The position numbers and the translations under genes are program-made. This document shows, piece by piece, positions 12,300 through 24,600 of a stretch of 64,000 nucleotides of DNA (the first letter of the stretch is position 1; every line of letters begins with the position of its first letter). Origin of the DNA: Harmonia axyridis (taxonomy: Eukaryota > Arthropoda > Insecta > Coleoptera > Coccinellidae); contig NC_059501.1 of assembly GCF_914767665.1 (NCBI RefSeq), positions 24,714,501-24,778,500 of the forward strand, written 5' to 3'. The notes below the pieces were generated by a model. That model searched no databases. It was not told where the DNA came from and saw only the letters and a list, made by a program, of their open reading frames with translations.

Positions 12300-14055
12300 C
12301 ATTCTAATTCTTTTGAAATAATTTTTTTCGAGTAATTAGAAAAGTAAATTGAAGAATTTCTTCGGTTTTCAACCACTTGAGGATAATAATAGAATGAAAT
12401 AAAATTTAAAAATTAACGAATTAAAAATAATTTAATGCAAAAATGCTTCATCTAGTAACATGGTGAGTGAATAAAAGCCGCAAAATACTATATGTAGTTT
12501 AATAGCAAAAAATGGTTCAACAGATTCCCATAACAGATAACATAAGAGATAGTAAATTTGAATGAACAAATAGTGTCTATATTTTTCATACAAGTTTAAT
12601 CAATCATTCATGCCATGAACAGGTTTGTTTAATAGTAACTTTTGAAAGTATTCTACACATTGGCTGATAAATTGGTTCCAATTTTGAAAGTTACAGTTCA
12701 ACTGCAATGTTGATATTCTTCGTATACTAAATGGATTCTTCAAATTTATTTTTTGTCATATTATGATGTGGCAGTTCCATTCACTTAGCGACAATATTCA
12801 AATTCATGAACCATTTTTTTCTTTTCTTCACCAGTTCAGCAACCAAAGTTGAAATGATTTGTCAATCTTGGGTTAAAAGAGCACGTTAGAATTATATGAT
12901 TAGAATTTAGCAAGCAGGTTGTTACCGAGTGTCCATCAAGAAAGCAGCAATTATTGAAGAGCCTTCGGTGAAAAAAATCATCCAGATATTAGTTATCGTC
13001 AATTGAAGATTTCATTAGAATTTCTTGAAATGTGATAGCATTTCACTATATTTTTACTTCATAGAAACCGAATTCCAATATATGAAATCATGACGAAATA
13101 TGCCTCCCTTCGTACCTAATTTCGAAAATTTGGAATCTTTGTTTGGTGTTTGGTTGTATTGGTGTTTTCTAAGAATACATTATAGTTCATATATTAAAAT
13201 TGATATATGGGTGAATACATTGATTCTTCTTCATGTCTGACAGCATTTTCAAACCATTCAGTACATTAGGAAGGCAATTTTCTACATTTTCAGTATTTAT
13301 ATCTTGAGTTGAACTCGAACGATATTGACGAAACCACATTTATTTCGGATGTGGCATTTCACCGATTTATCGACTTTCCGTGTATCATCATTTCCTCACG
13401 AATTTTCGTTCAATACGTCTACGCTCACACGACAAACGTTGAATAAATCAAAACTAGAAGTCAGTTATTGGGTTGCATTCTAGACACGAACTGTGGCTAA
13501 ATCACTTAGAGCCTTACAGAGGGATGGAAATATAATTCGTGTGGATGGATAAATCTTTTCTAGTTTTATAGCGTGTCCCAATTCTTACCGTCATCTTCAG
13601 AATTCATCTCGTTTATTGAGATGAAGAGATGCCAATCAAAGGCATTCACTTTTTCACTAATTGGTTATCAGTTAATTGGAGAGACAGGAAGCCATTCAAC
13701 CTGATTTGGTGTGTTTCTGCTCTTCTTTCCTTTTGAGACCTTACCAAGGTAATGTGCTTTCATCTCAGCCTTGTTGATGACTAGGCTTTCTCCATCTTGC
13801 CTTATTATTGATGAGCCTGAATTGATCGAAATGAACATAATTATGCAACCTATTCAATGTTTTTGATCGGTTCTAAAATTTCGTAACGATTATATTACCT
13901 ATTCTATGGTGCCGGTCTGGTTCAGTTCGATCGAAAACATGATAACTCACTAACGGAAAATCCTATGCCATTGAAATATTAGGATACGGCTCTTCAATGC
14001 CATCCTTATATTCTTTAATGGGCGAAATTCGAATAGACGTTCTGCAAATATAACC
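12300..14055. other. AT-rich stretch without recognised genes
   Basis: No domain-bearing ORF, RNA gene or inverted repeat was recognised. The segment 13690-13800 has a short open minus-strand frame with codon-like composition but no identifiable motif. Confidence 0.4.
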
Positions 14056-14059
14056 GTTC

Positions 14060-14213
14060 AAAATGTTTTTCATTATCATGCTCAGTATCCTTCTTTTTAT
14101 CGATGACCTTCCTGCAAGTCTGAAAGATGAATTATTCAGTTTTTGTTACCAAAACGAGTTACCATCATTCTCGAAGACTGGGTGTATTCATTTTTCATTG
14201 GGTAAATATAGTA
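14060..14213 (+). pseudogene. LINE fragment, 5' piece split by a mariner
   Basis: The frame starting at 14063 includes IDDLPASLKDE, which resembles the segment after the SGVPQGSVLGP block of CR1/Jockey-type reverse transcriptases. The YADD part is missing. The frame runs up to the mariner insertion at 14214 and resumes in the same phase at 15473, so the two pieces are one older LINE interrupted by the transposon. Confidence 0.65.
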
Positions 14214-14244
14214 TCAGGTGTGTGAATAAGTCTTTCCCGTTTTT
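14214..14244 (+). repeat. Left terminal inverted repeat of the mariner
   Basis: Begins TCAGGTGTGTGAATAAGTCT directly after the TA at 14212-14213. Identical, inverted, to 15441-15471. Confidence 0.93.
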
Positions 14245-14315
14245 TTTCAAATTTTGAGCCTTTATTGTGAAAAAATGGTTACAAATGAATTATTGAAAGT
14301 ATTGGCCATCGCTAG

Positions 14316-15305
14316 CTACAACTTTTCCCCATCTTTCTGGCAACATACGAATCCCGTTGCGAAAAAATCCACCCATTTTTTGGCTTCCTCGTAGGAATGG
14401 AAGTGCTGGTCAGCCAGGCCATGCGTCATCGATCTGAAGAGATGGTAATCAGACGGAGCAATGTCTGGACTATACGGCGGGTGGGGTAGGACTTCCCATT
14501 TGAGCGTTTCTAAGTATGTTTTCACCGGCTGTGCAACATATGGGCGAGCATTGTCATGTTGCAAAATAACTTTGTCGTGCCTGTCGGAGTATTGTGGCCG
14601 TTTTTCTCGCAGTGCGCGGCTCAAACGCATCAATTGTCGTCGATAGACCTCGCCTGTGATCCTTTCATTCGGTTTCAGAAGCTCATAGTAAACCACACCT
14701 ATTTGGTCCCACCATATACAGAGCATGAGCTTGGCGCCATGAATATTTGGCTTGGCCGTCGATGATGATGCATGGCCGGGTAGTCTCCATGATTTTCTTC
14801 GCTTCGGATTATCGTAACGGATCCACTTTTCATCGCCAGTCACGATACGATGCAGAAAACCCTTTCTTTTATGTCGCTGAAGCAGCTGTTCGCAAGTGAA
14901 AAAACGCCGTTCGACGTCTCTCAGCTTCAGTTCGTACGGCACCCAATTTCCTTGCTTTTTGATCATTCCCATGGCTTTCAAACGCTTGGAAATGGTTGTT
15001 CGGTCAACTCCCAATGCTTCAGCAAGTTCTTCTTGCGTTTGACACGAATCTTCATCAAGCAAAGTCGCCAATTCTTGATCTTCAAAGATTTGCGGCCGCC
15101 CGAAACGCTCCTTGTCTTCCACGTCGAAATCGCCACTTTTGAAGCGTCGAAACCATCCGCGAACACTTGAATCATCGACACAACCTTCTCCATAAGCTTC
15201 CTGAAGCAACCGATGCGCCTCGGCAGCAGATTTCTTCAAATTGAACCAATAAAGTGAAACTTCCCGCAAATGACGTCGACTCGGCTCAAATTTCGACATT
15301 TTCAC
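14316..15305 (-). CDS. Mariner transposase, DD34D, C-terminus frameshifted
   Basis: The 329-residue frame begins with MKMSKFEPSRRHLREV and follows the Mos1 family along its length: N-terminal helix-turn-helix domains, WVPYEL linker, then the RNase-H fold with Asp at about 157 (VTGDEKW), 250 (QHDNARP) and 285 (APSDYHLF), with 34 residues between the last two. After EEAKKWVD a small deletion shifts the frame. The last correct residues (RNGIRMLPERW to the end) are still legible in another frame down to about 14290. The family protein is about 345 aa. It would cut and paste DNA at TA sites. This copy probably lacks a proper C-terminal end, so activity is doubtful. Confidence 0.9.
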   Translation of the reverse strand: MKMSKFEPSRRHLREVSLYWFNLKKSAAEAHRLLQEAYGEGCVDDSSVRGWFRRFKSGDFDVEDKERFGRPQIFEDQELATLLDEDSCQTQEELAEALGVDRTTISKRLKAMGMIKKQGNWVPYELKLRDVERRFFTCEQLLQRHKRKGFLHRIVTGDEKWIRYDNPKRRKSWRLPGHASSSTAKPNIHGAKLMLCIWWDQIGVVYYELLKPNERITGEVYRRQLMRLSRALREKRPQYSDRHDKVILQHDNARPYVAQPVKTYLETLKWEVLPHPPYSPDIAPSDYHLFRSMTHGLADQHFHSYEEAKKWVDFFATGFVCCQKDGEKL

Positions 15306-15440
15306 GATTTCAAAAATTTATGATGCGAAAAAATTTCAACTAATGTGTTAGTGTGGAATTGTTGACAGATGAATAAGCTTTGATTATGACATATGTAACC
15401 ATTAAATACTCGCACAGTATTGGTGGCGCCATCTCTTACA

Positions 15441-15471
15441 AAAAACGGGAAAGACTTATTCACACACCTGA
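15441..15471 (-). repeat. Right terminal inverted repeat of the mariner
   Basis: Ends in GACTTATTCACACACCTGA before the TA at 15472-15473. Perfect inverted match to the left end. Confidence 0.93.
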
Positions 15472-16235
15472 TAAGAAACTTGTTCTTCACCATCTAGATA
15501 CTGTAACCACATCCAAAGATTGTGTAAAATTTCTTGGAATTTCTCTGGATGAAGGTTTGAGATGGTTCAGTCACATTGATTTGGTCTGCGGTAAATTGAA
15601 ACGTTCATTTTTCGCTATAAGTAGAGTGAGACTCTTGTTTCACATGTCATCGTTGAACAATATTCATTACAGCTTAGGTTATAGCCATTTATCTTACAAC
15701 ATCCTACTTTGGAGAAATTTTTCAGAGGTTAGTAGGGTCTTTATTATTCAAAAGCGGATTTTGCGCATGATATAACACCAAGGACGTCTTTCAGACCAGT
15801 TTTTTCACAAAATATCAATTTTTTTTCACACTGTCTTTTATTTTTATTCTTAAAACCTTATTATATATCAAGGAAAACGAGAATAGCATCACAAAATTAT
15901 CTAGCTTTCATGATTATCATACAAGAAGTGGCGGAGTGCTGTTTATACCACAACACAGAACAACAAAATTTGAAATGTCGCCCTCATATCAGGGCATAAA
16001 ATTGTTCAACCATTTACCTTCCCATATTACATCGCTGAATCTTAGATAAAATTCAAGGCCAGTGTGAAAGCTTTATTGTTAAGAAATTGTTTTTATACTG
16101 TTGGTGAATTTTTGAACGATACATTTGATTATTATTTGTATTAATTTTTCTTCTTTTTTTTCTGACTTATCTCACACATAAATTTATGTCTTATGAGATC
16201 AATAAACGTTTATAATTATTATTATTTGGTAGGAC
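15472..16235 (+). pseudogene. LINE fragment, 3' piece (RT thumb, C-terminus, 3' UTR)
   Basis: The open frame 15473-15775 contains VKFLGISLDEGLRW, the conserved segment after the RT active site, then an ILLWRNF block and IIQKRILRMI. After a stop the C-terminal part continues in shifted frames to about 16050. The 3' end has GATCAATAAACG followed by TTATAATTATTATTATT, a trinucleotide-type LINE tail. It joins in phase with 14060-14213 across the mariner. Family: CR1/Jockey-like, 5' truncated and dead. Confidence 0.8.
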
Positions 16236-16257
16236 CATGTATTATGGGTAATGAAAA

Positions 16258-16710
16258 CCGACTGAAATAATAACAGATAATCGTTATCGAACGCAACTAA
16301 TGCGTTTAAGCAGAACATTAAAAGACAAAAGGCCTCAATACAACGAGAGGCATGATAAAGAGATTTTACACAATGCTCGACTCCATGAACGATGAAATGG
16401 GAAGTCCTACCTAACCCGCCATATTCTCCAGACGTTGCTCCCTTGGACTATCACTTGTTTCGATCAATAGCACACGGCCTGACTGACCAGCACTTCCGGT
16501 GTTATGAAGAAGTAAAAAATTGGATCGACTCGTATACGCTTCAAAAGATGACCAGTTTTTTCAACGCGGGATTCGTACCCTGCCCGAAAGATGGAAAAAA
16601 GTAGAGTGGCCAGCGATAGGCAATACTTTGAATCATAAATGTATAACCAGTTTCTCACAATAAAGCCTTGAATTTCTGAAGAAACGGCGGAAGAAAAGTT
16701 TTACGCCTTT
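16258..16710 (+). pseudogene. Mariner 3' half, same family as the one at 45 kb
   Basis: The sequence encodes QLMRLSRTL-like residues, a degraded second-aspartate block (the HDN codons are partly deleted), PPYSPDVAPLDYHLF with the third aspartate, and the C-terminus down to a stop near 16638. It is closely colinear with 45610-46240. The 3' end GAAACGGCGGAAGAAAAG is the inverted match of the left end of the 43.3-kb mariner (CTTTTCTCCCGCCGTTTT). The 5' half is absent. Confidence 0.8.
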
Positions 16711-16909
16711 GTAAATATTCGCCAAAACTATTGCAATTGTTCATTGAAGGTTCAAGGCCTTTCTGATCATATCTGAAAACGAGAATGACCTCTAGACACT
16801 ATTGCAACATGTAAATATCTAATATAAAAATCAAAACATTCGTTATAGCTGAAAAACCCATGAGATGTGAAATCGTAGTTGAAGACAATCCTTCAGAACA
16901 AATAATGGA

Positions 16910-17420
16910 ATTTCAATATCTGAAAGTCCAACTTACCCACAGTCAAAACAGAACCAACGAAGTAGAGACCAAGAATATATAGCCAATAGAATAGCTGATG
17001 TTGTCCTGAGGGAAGTGATATGGAATGACAAATACTTGAATATCCGAGCTAAAACCAAGATTTATAAGACCTGCATAACACCTGCACTAACAAACGCCAT
17101 AGAAACTCAAGCAGATTACCAACATAAATGAAAACCCTCAGAAGTATAGAAGGCTAGTCTCTGAGAGATATGAAGCGGAGCACTGACATAAGGAAGGAAT
17201 GTGAAATTAGGAAATTGGTTAGATGGGGACGAAAGCGCCGACTAGAATGGAATGATCGCTTAAGCAGAATGGATGTAAGCTGGATACCGAGAATTGTTCG
17301 GAATGGACAACCACAGACTCGACGACCTGTAGGCTCCAGGCAGACCCCCCTAAAAGATGGAAAGATTCTTGGACATTCTCAGGAGACCTTGAAAGCCTAG
17401 AACCTAAATTAAAAGGAGGA
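16910..17420 (+). pseudogene. C-terminal relic of a non-LTR retrotransposon
   Basis: Frames encode a thumb/C-terminal segment (KIYKTCITPALTNAIET-like in mixed frames, MKTLRSIEG) and then the basic tail RWGRKRRLEWNDRLSRMD followed by VGSRQTPLKDGK. The same tail domain type ends the minus-strand relic at 11.2-12.3 kb. Numerous stops. It abuts the MITE at 17425. Confidence 0.75.
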
Positions 17421-17424
17421 ATAT

Positions 17425-17875
17425 ACAGGGTGTATATGAATAGTTGCAAAATGATTCAGGGGGCGAATCCTTTTAAAAAAATAGGGTGAGGCTTTCAAAA
17501 AAACTTTTTGTTTTTGAACCCCCTCTTCTTAGTTATAGTCCGAAGAGTAGTTTTTAATTTGTGACAATTCCATAATTGTTTTTTTTTGTAACATTCTTTC
17601 TATATTTATAACAGTTCTCAATGAAAATATCGTTTCGATATCCACCTATTGGACAAATTTATGGGTCGAAAATAATTCCAGCTTCCATAACTCAGGCGTA
17701 TTACCTGTTGATAATTTTTTTTTCTCACCAAAAACTGTGAATTTCAACAGAAAATTGTAAGAGATCCAATTAATCAGTCAAAAAAAGGGTTTTATATGAA
17801 AGATCCACCCTATTTTCTGACAAGGAATCACCACCCAAATTTTTTTACGACTATATATATATATATACACCCTGT
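17425..17875. mobile_element. MITE with ACAGGGTGTATAT ends
   Basis: A 451-bp non-coding segment bounded by ACAGGGTGTATAT (17425) and its inverse ATATACACCCTGT (17863-17875). The flanks are TA-rich, so the target duplication is ambiguous. Superfamily unknown. Confidence 0.65.
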
Positions 17876-17879
17876 TTAA

Positions 17880-20470
17880 AAACCGAAAATACAATATTGT
17901 CGGTTCTGTGGTTACAGAAATATCAGGTTATATTTTTTTAATATTCTTCTTGCGTTTTCTATAGTTCTAGTTGAGCCAAGGCCATCCTTAGGCGGTCGCC
18001 TAGGCGGCATTTCAAGCTTGATCAACAAAAATCACATGTGTAGAAATTCAAAATACATATCGAATGAGGTATTCAGTCAGCAACAACAGGAAGGAATACC
18101 GTCAAATTCAATCAACATTAAAAACCACCAAAGGTGCCGCATTATGTGTTATACTCATAAATAACCAGATGTCGCGTAATGGACTAGTTTTCATTTTTTT
18201 GTTAAGGATTAATTCTGAAAATTTAAGTAAAATGAAACAAAAATGTGGAAGAATCATTGAAATATCTCCAGAAATGAAAAAATTATGGGACTTTGAAGTT
18301 GCGCTTGGAAGAATAATTTCATAGTACGTGTAAGTGTCGTGACGTCACACACTAGATGACTGGTATTCGCAGAGTGCTTACGGATTCATTGGTGTATAAT
18401 CACTTGTGCCGTTCGTGTCGTGTTTTGTTCGTTACACGATGGCTGAAATAACTTACTATATATTTATTTATATATATATATAAATTACTTTTTCCTCTTT
18501 TTACTGCTCACATAAATATGTTTTGCCATTGATAGACTTCAACAACCAGTACTCAACTACAAACTGTTTATGAAACATTTTTTAAATAAATCATCGTTAT
18601 AAGTTGAACCATGATGAAGCAAACTCAAAAGTAGATACTTACTTGAAAAGTTTAACTCTTTTTATTTCTGCACTGACATAAGATGGATTTGAAGAAAAAA
18701 ACTCCATCACTGCGAATAATAATAATAATAATAATAAACTTTATTTTAGGCAAATTGTCACTTTGTCCTTTCACGAAGCCTTCTTCCATTATGGTGACAT
18801 AAAAACTAAACTCGAGTTAAAACTACACTGTACAACTACAAACAGCGCGAGAGCCTTGGCGCGGCCAAGTATTTAAACGTCATTTATGCTGTAGCGATCA
18901 CAGACAAGAGCCGTGACGTCACAGACCAAAGACGTTCCGCGCTAAAATACGTAAATTTAAATAATCTATTTCTCAGTCATTTATGGATGGATTTTCAAAA
19001 ATTTTTCACTGATTTATCAGTTTTGCTCTATATTTTGATTCTATGGTGTCAAATATAGTATTATCAACATTACTAAACTAGTCCATTCCCTCATAGTGCT
19101 GTTTACCAGTTATTGACGCTTAAACAACACATGCACTTTTTAGGCTTGTCGGCGTTCGTTTTGCTAAACGTTGCTAAATCTTATTGCTAATTGGGGCGGC
19201 ATCTAGATTATTTTTCTTTTCAATTCTCGGATCTGAATATTGATTCTTCAGAATGGTAAATATACGAAAAACGATTCCATTTCACTATTTCCAATTCATT
19301 CTCAAGAAGTATAAGAAGTTTTATTATTGCATACTCCATTCCTTTATATTATATTATTCTTCATTTTTTATATCAAATTAAGTAGTGTTGGACGTGGGCG
19401 CATTCGAATTCAAATAAGTGATTATTTCACTCGATAATCTTAAATAGAAAATGTTCAAAGGTTTTTGCTCCAGAGGGGCGGCAAATATCTTTGCATCGAG
19501 AATGTCTGCTACATCTATTCGAATTGACAATAGCTGGTTCATCCGCATCATCCGGTTGTTTTAATTGATAATATCAAAGAAAGAAAAACTGAATGTTCGA
19601 GTTATCAAGTCAAAAATCAGCAGGATAATCTGAAACCTGAATTAAGTTCATATATTCTATTATTTTTCATGAGATCCCAGTTGAACACATTTATTGTTTA
19701 TTACATTTCACGTTTCCTAAATCATTTATTCGATTTAAATTTGAATTCGTAAAAAATAATTAGCTACACTTAAATACATTTTTTCTGTAAAATTCTTCCC
19801 ATGAAAAAAGTGAGTTGTTTTCTACACTACATCTATTAATACAAATCCACCAATCCAACCAAAGAAAAATAAATACTATACTTAGATTCCTCGTAATGTC
19901 CATTGAAGATTCAACTTGATCTTGGACATGCATTAAATCTCAAAAATTGGAGGAAAGCAACAATTTGTCGTTTTGGTCTGAAATTCAATGAAAAGTTCAA
20001 ACAATAATCGTTCTATTTCGAACTTCTTCTTGTACACCCCTGAATGAACTTATCCGAATGTCGGTTACGTAGGAGTTGCGGTAACTCAGCCAGTAGACTC
20101 CAACATATTCCAAAGAAATCAATCAGTGATAGTCAGCGGATGCTTCAGAATTGATGCTGGCTGGTTGATCGTTCCTACGATAAAGTTAAATAGGAGTTTG
20201 AGTCCAAACGACATAGACCTAATCCTGCGATGTCGGAGTTACGTGCAATTCGGAAATATTTCGTAAAACTTTCAGTTTTCATCAATGATGAAGAGCTATG
20301 GAGTATTATGTTGTCTAAAACTGATGATTATAATCTGGAGGATTTATGTTTGCATTCTCACTCTGAAATTTCTAGTTGTACCTATATCAGAAACACTCAG
20401 TGGCGTACCCAGACGTAATCATTAGGGCGGGGAGATATAGAATAGAATAGAAAAGAGTTATATTATATAT
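17880..20470. other. Spacer with a LINE tail and GC-rich transposon-like ends
   Basis: No host gene was recognised. The points visible are GC-rich ends at 17985-18013 (TTAGGCGGTCGCCTAGGCGG) and at 19187-19202 and 19474-19485 (GGGGCGGC words) that look like hAT-type ends; a (TAA)n run at 18716-18738 before AACTTTATTTTAGGC, likely the 3' tail of a minus-strand LINE; and two GTGACGTCACA words at 18339 and 18911. The ORF at 18064-18324 (86 aa) has no known motif. Confidence 0.4.
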
Positions 20471-20479
20471 TATTATACA

Positions 20480-21145
20480 GGGTATGGCCATTTGAAAACG
20501 AAACAGACGAGATTACAGACTAAATAAAGTTTTTCGATAGAAATGCTCGGACAGGTCGATTTCTGTTTCAAGGGGGACAACTTAAGATGTAGGTTACGGA
20601 CGCATAGCGCTTCAACCCTTGCTGCTACAACCCCCACCCACAATTTTTGAATAGGGAAGATGGGGTGAGTGATACCTCAATTTAAAGGTATTTTTATACT
20701 GATTTCAGCACAGTAATTGTTTTTTCATTTTATGCATTAGTTCTCGAAATATTCATGCGTTAGTTAGTTAGGAAGGAAGCCACAGTCATGGATGTTTTGA
20801 AGCTCAAAATGTCGATTTTTCACAAAACACTACAAGTGCCATGAAAACACCACTTCATTTTCAAATACTTAGTTAAGAATATTTCGAGAACTAATGCATA
20901 AAATGAAAAAAACAAATACTGTGCTGAAATCAGTATAAAAATACCTTTCAAATGAGGTATCACTCACCCCATCTTCCCTATTCAAAATTTGGGGGTGAGG
21001 GTTGTAGTAGCAAGGGTTGAAGCGCAATGCGTCCGTAACCTACATCTTAAGTTGTCCCCCTCGAAACAGAAATCGACATGTCCGAGCATTTCTATCGAAA
21101 AACTTTATTTCGTCTGTAATCTCGTCTGTTTCGTTTTCAAATGGG
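20480..21145. repeat. Large foldback element with about 270-bp arms
   Basis: The left arm 20480-20755 is repeated inverted at 20878-21145 with high similarity, leaving a spacer of about 120 bp. The outer words are ATTTGAAAACGAAACAGACG and its complement; the inner words are CTGATTTCAGCACAGTA and its complement. The left end begins CAGGGTATGG, akin to the CAGGGTG ends of other elements. No coding capacity. The transcript or single strand would fold into one long hairpin. Confidence 0.88.
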
Positions 21146-21499
21146 GTATATATATAGAGTATATATAGAGTTATGAACAACAAAAAAATGGTTATTCGTT
21201 TCCAATATCCTTTGAATTTACATAATCTTCTGGAGATTGATGTTCACCTGTCGATGTGCCAGCTGTTGTATTCAAATGCGATTCGTCTGCATCATTTTTC
21301 CTTTTTTTTTGAAGAAGTTTTCCGAAAAAGTTTGTTTGCACATAATAAGATTTTGATTAGTTTTGAGATCATGCAACACACATTAATAGTAAATTAAAGG
21401 TTAAAATAGAGAATATAATATAATAGAAAAATTCCACGTCGTCAATCCAAACTAATGAATAGAATATACTAATCTACTTCCATGTGTGAAATTGTTGAG

Positions 21500-21662
21500 G
21501 ACAGTGGCGACGCCAACTTTCAAAAACAGGGGTGGCCAAGAGCGAACCGGATTTTTTTTGGGGGGGCCAAAGTAAAGCGAAATTATAGTCTTTCAGATTT
21601 AGTTTGTCAAATTCAAGGGGGGGGGGTGGCAGAAGAATTTTAGGGGAGGCCTGGGCCCCTTT
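21500..21662. repeat. Possible hAT-type MITE remnant
   Basis: A short G-rich block starts CAGTGGCGACGCC and CAGGGGTGGCCAAGAG and closes with GAGGCCTGGGCCCCT. CAGGGGTGGCCAA-like words are typical of hAT ends. Boundaries and target duplication could not be fixed. Confidence 0.35.
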
Positions 21663-21669
21663 ATCTATC

Positions 21670-24600
21670 TATCGAAATATCGACAAGCTGATCACATCCC
21701 CCAATTAAATAGAAAGTTGAAGAATAATATTGGAAAAAAATACACAATATTTCCGTAACTACTTTCATGACGTAGATTTTCACCTATTTAGAAAAATGTG
21801 CCGTGCAAAATATCGTGTTATAGTATCATCAGAACCAAAAAAAATAGAAAAATTCAAGTAGAAAATATCGAAAAAATATTTCAGTGAGAACAGATCCCTG
21901 ACTGAGTTAATAATTCGCGAGTTAATATAAAAAAAATATCGAGTTAAAAATAGTATTCTATATCAAAAAGTAAAATTCCATCTTGATCGCATCGGAAGTT
22001 TTAATGATTGTGTCAACTATTTAAGGGATACACATAAGGAGAACTTATTGAATTGATTAAATCGGTCATTTCCTCTTCTTTTTTGTGAATTTTACATATT
22101 AGCGGAGGGGAGGTTATACACTCAGCCGGACTTATGCGACTATTTGAAGTCAATGAATGTGTTATACAATGAAGTTCAAGAAAAAATTAACAGAAGTAAC
22201 TAGAACACTTGTATCTATTACCTACAGGTTACCATTCTACATCATCGGAAACGATACAGTGATCTAATTTCAAGCAGTGGCTTTACAAAAAACTTAGGTA
22301 TACTTGATGAACACTCAGTGGACCACGAAACCATTTTTACTTGATGAAACCAAATCAGTTTAAATAAAAGTAAATTTTTTATTATGCGAGATGTCCATGG
22401 ATACCTTGTAATTTTTTCGTGTCAAGCAAAGCTACCATCAAACAGAGTAACCTCTACAGAACAGTGCCCCTATCCTAATTTTCTTTTTGAAATATACTTC
22501 ACTACTTGAAATAACTTCGAGGAAGTTTTCAATAGCTTGTTGTGTGAAATAAATTTTTTTTGGAGACTAATATTTGGCACTAGTTTCACCCTTTGCACAT
22601 TGTCTTTGTACCAGGGAGATCAGATATATCAGTAAGAATATACTTACTAAGAAAAAAATCGTAATAACTGTTGTCACCAATTCACACTTCTTAAAATAGA
22701 AGATTGACTAAATAATAATAACAATCAATGCACTAATGTTATCGAGTGGTTCAATATACGAAATATTTTTGACCTCAGATGATCTTATAAGCAAAATCAA
22801 GATATATCTCTTAAATAATGGAGTTAATTACTTTTAGTATCATACTATTCGTTCGTTTCATACATTCGGTCATGAAATATCAGTTGAGACATATCAGCAA
22901 TTTAAAATTTGAGAAGAGTACTGACTTACTAACTTCCAAACGTTCACTCATTCATGCGCCTTTGGTTACCACAGCCCTCTACATGGAAGAGGTGTAGGTG
23001 TCATTGTATCGGTTAATCTTTCTTGATTCGATAATTCATCTCACATGAAGGAACTGGCTTTCAGGCTAGTCGGATATATTGCCACTGAAATTGAAATATA
23101 GGGTATTATTTTAAATACTGCTTAAATTTACTTACTTTCCATGAAGTATTAGGTTTTTTCCGACACACTTGAATTTTTATGGTTGTGTTGATGCTATTGA
23201 CATAGAATTTTTAAATGAGTTATGATATTCCTAATTTGCTAAATTTCGTCTTGATCCGTGGTTTTTAAGTTAACAGGAATAAAAATTCAAATGGACTTTT
23301 TCGCTCTAGAACTATGATCTTAAGATTATTAATTAAATATAATCTAATATAATATTTGAACGGTTTATTACATAGCCATTATAGTTTTGACTTCGCCTGC
23401 GTGGAAGAGTATATATTGAAATGAGGATAATTTCTTCCTTTCAAGCGATTTCAATTTAAAACCCAAATGTTTCTTTGAGTAGTTTCATAAATTAGCGACT
23501 TTTGTTAGCCTGAGAGATAGTATAGTCAGAGAAAAAAACTATGTTTCATATAGCTCAACTTTTTTTTTTTCGATAATTCATAAAATCGATTTTTATAATA
23601 CTCCAATTTCAATTGAACAAAGACTGACTTATCTGACGGATCTTAATCCATCTCTGATAAAAACAGTAAAATACGTTCGAGATTCGGAGATTAGCAGCTC
23701 GAGGAGGTAATTTTTCCGAAATTGGAAAACTGTCGGTATGCCGTTAAGTATATTATTTCCTTATATTAGCATATACCTACTGATAGATGAAAAATTAAAA
23801 CAGACAGACTCTTTTCTTATCGTTCATGCTCATTTTTCATAAATAGGTATTAAATGTATGAAATTAAATGAGTTTACACTTAGACACATCGCAATGATCA
23901 CGTGAAATTGAGGAAAACTTTATTTTATTGTTTTCGAGATATTTTGTTCAAGAAAACTTTGAATTTTGTTCCACTCAGAAGTTTTCTGTGCTGTAATACC
24001 ATTTAAAACTTGCACGGATAAATTACATATTATAATGGTAGGTTTCATTCTGAAAATTAAGTACACCATCTATCTTCAAAAGTAGTGAACTGGTGATCAA
24101 AATGGGAAACTACAGAATTTTTGAATTTTAACAGAATTCTCCAACTGGCATACCCACATAAGGTTCCAAACTCTACCAAAAGACTCCGCTACCTGCTGTT
24201 CATCCTGGAAAACTGTCGAATTCTACTGCAAGGACTCTCCCTACCTGAAAAGGAATACTTCTGTTCCCAATATTTTAGCTGAGGTTCATGCTTCGAAGGG
24301 TCGCTACGAGAGGACGCTATATGTAGTATTCCATCATAAAATGCATTGAATATTATTTCACCAGAAATTTTGGATTTTGAATTTTGAATTGAAAACATTT
24401 TTTTAACGCTCCTCTAATTCATCAAAAAAACAACCATTAAAAATTAATATAAAATAGATTCGTTCCTTACTTGGCGGAAATTCATTATAAATAAAATAAC
24501 ACAAAATAATTTCAACTGGCCTGATGAAGCCACAGAGTGGTGAAATAATTGTTGCTAACAATTAAATAATCCGGTGGAAATTATTTTATTTATTCAATTA

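Larger units (their letters stand above)
14214..15471 (-). mobile_element. Near-complete Mos1-like (mauritiana-type) mariner
   Basis: A 1258-bp element bounded by perfect inverted repeats of about 30 bp that start TCAGGTGTGTGAATAAGTCT on the left and end with the complement on the right. It is flanked by a TA duplication (14212-14213 and 15472-15473). The interior holds one transposase frame on the minus strand. It lies inside a LINE reading frame and is therefore the younger insertion. Perfect ends suggest recent movement, although this copy's own transposase is damaged near its C-terminus. Confidence 0.95.

Noticed and set aside
15380..15472. Start of the LINE frame at 15380
   Set aside because: That part lies in the mariner's end; the real LINE sequence resumes only after the TA at 15472-15473.
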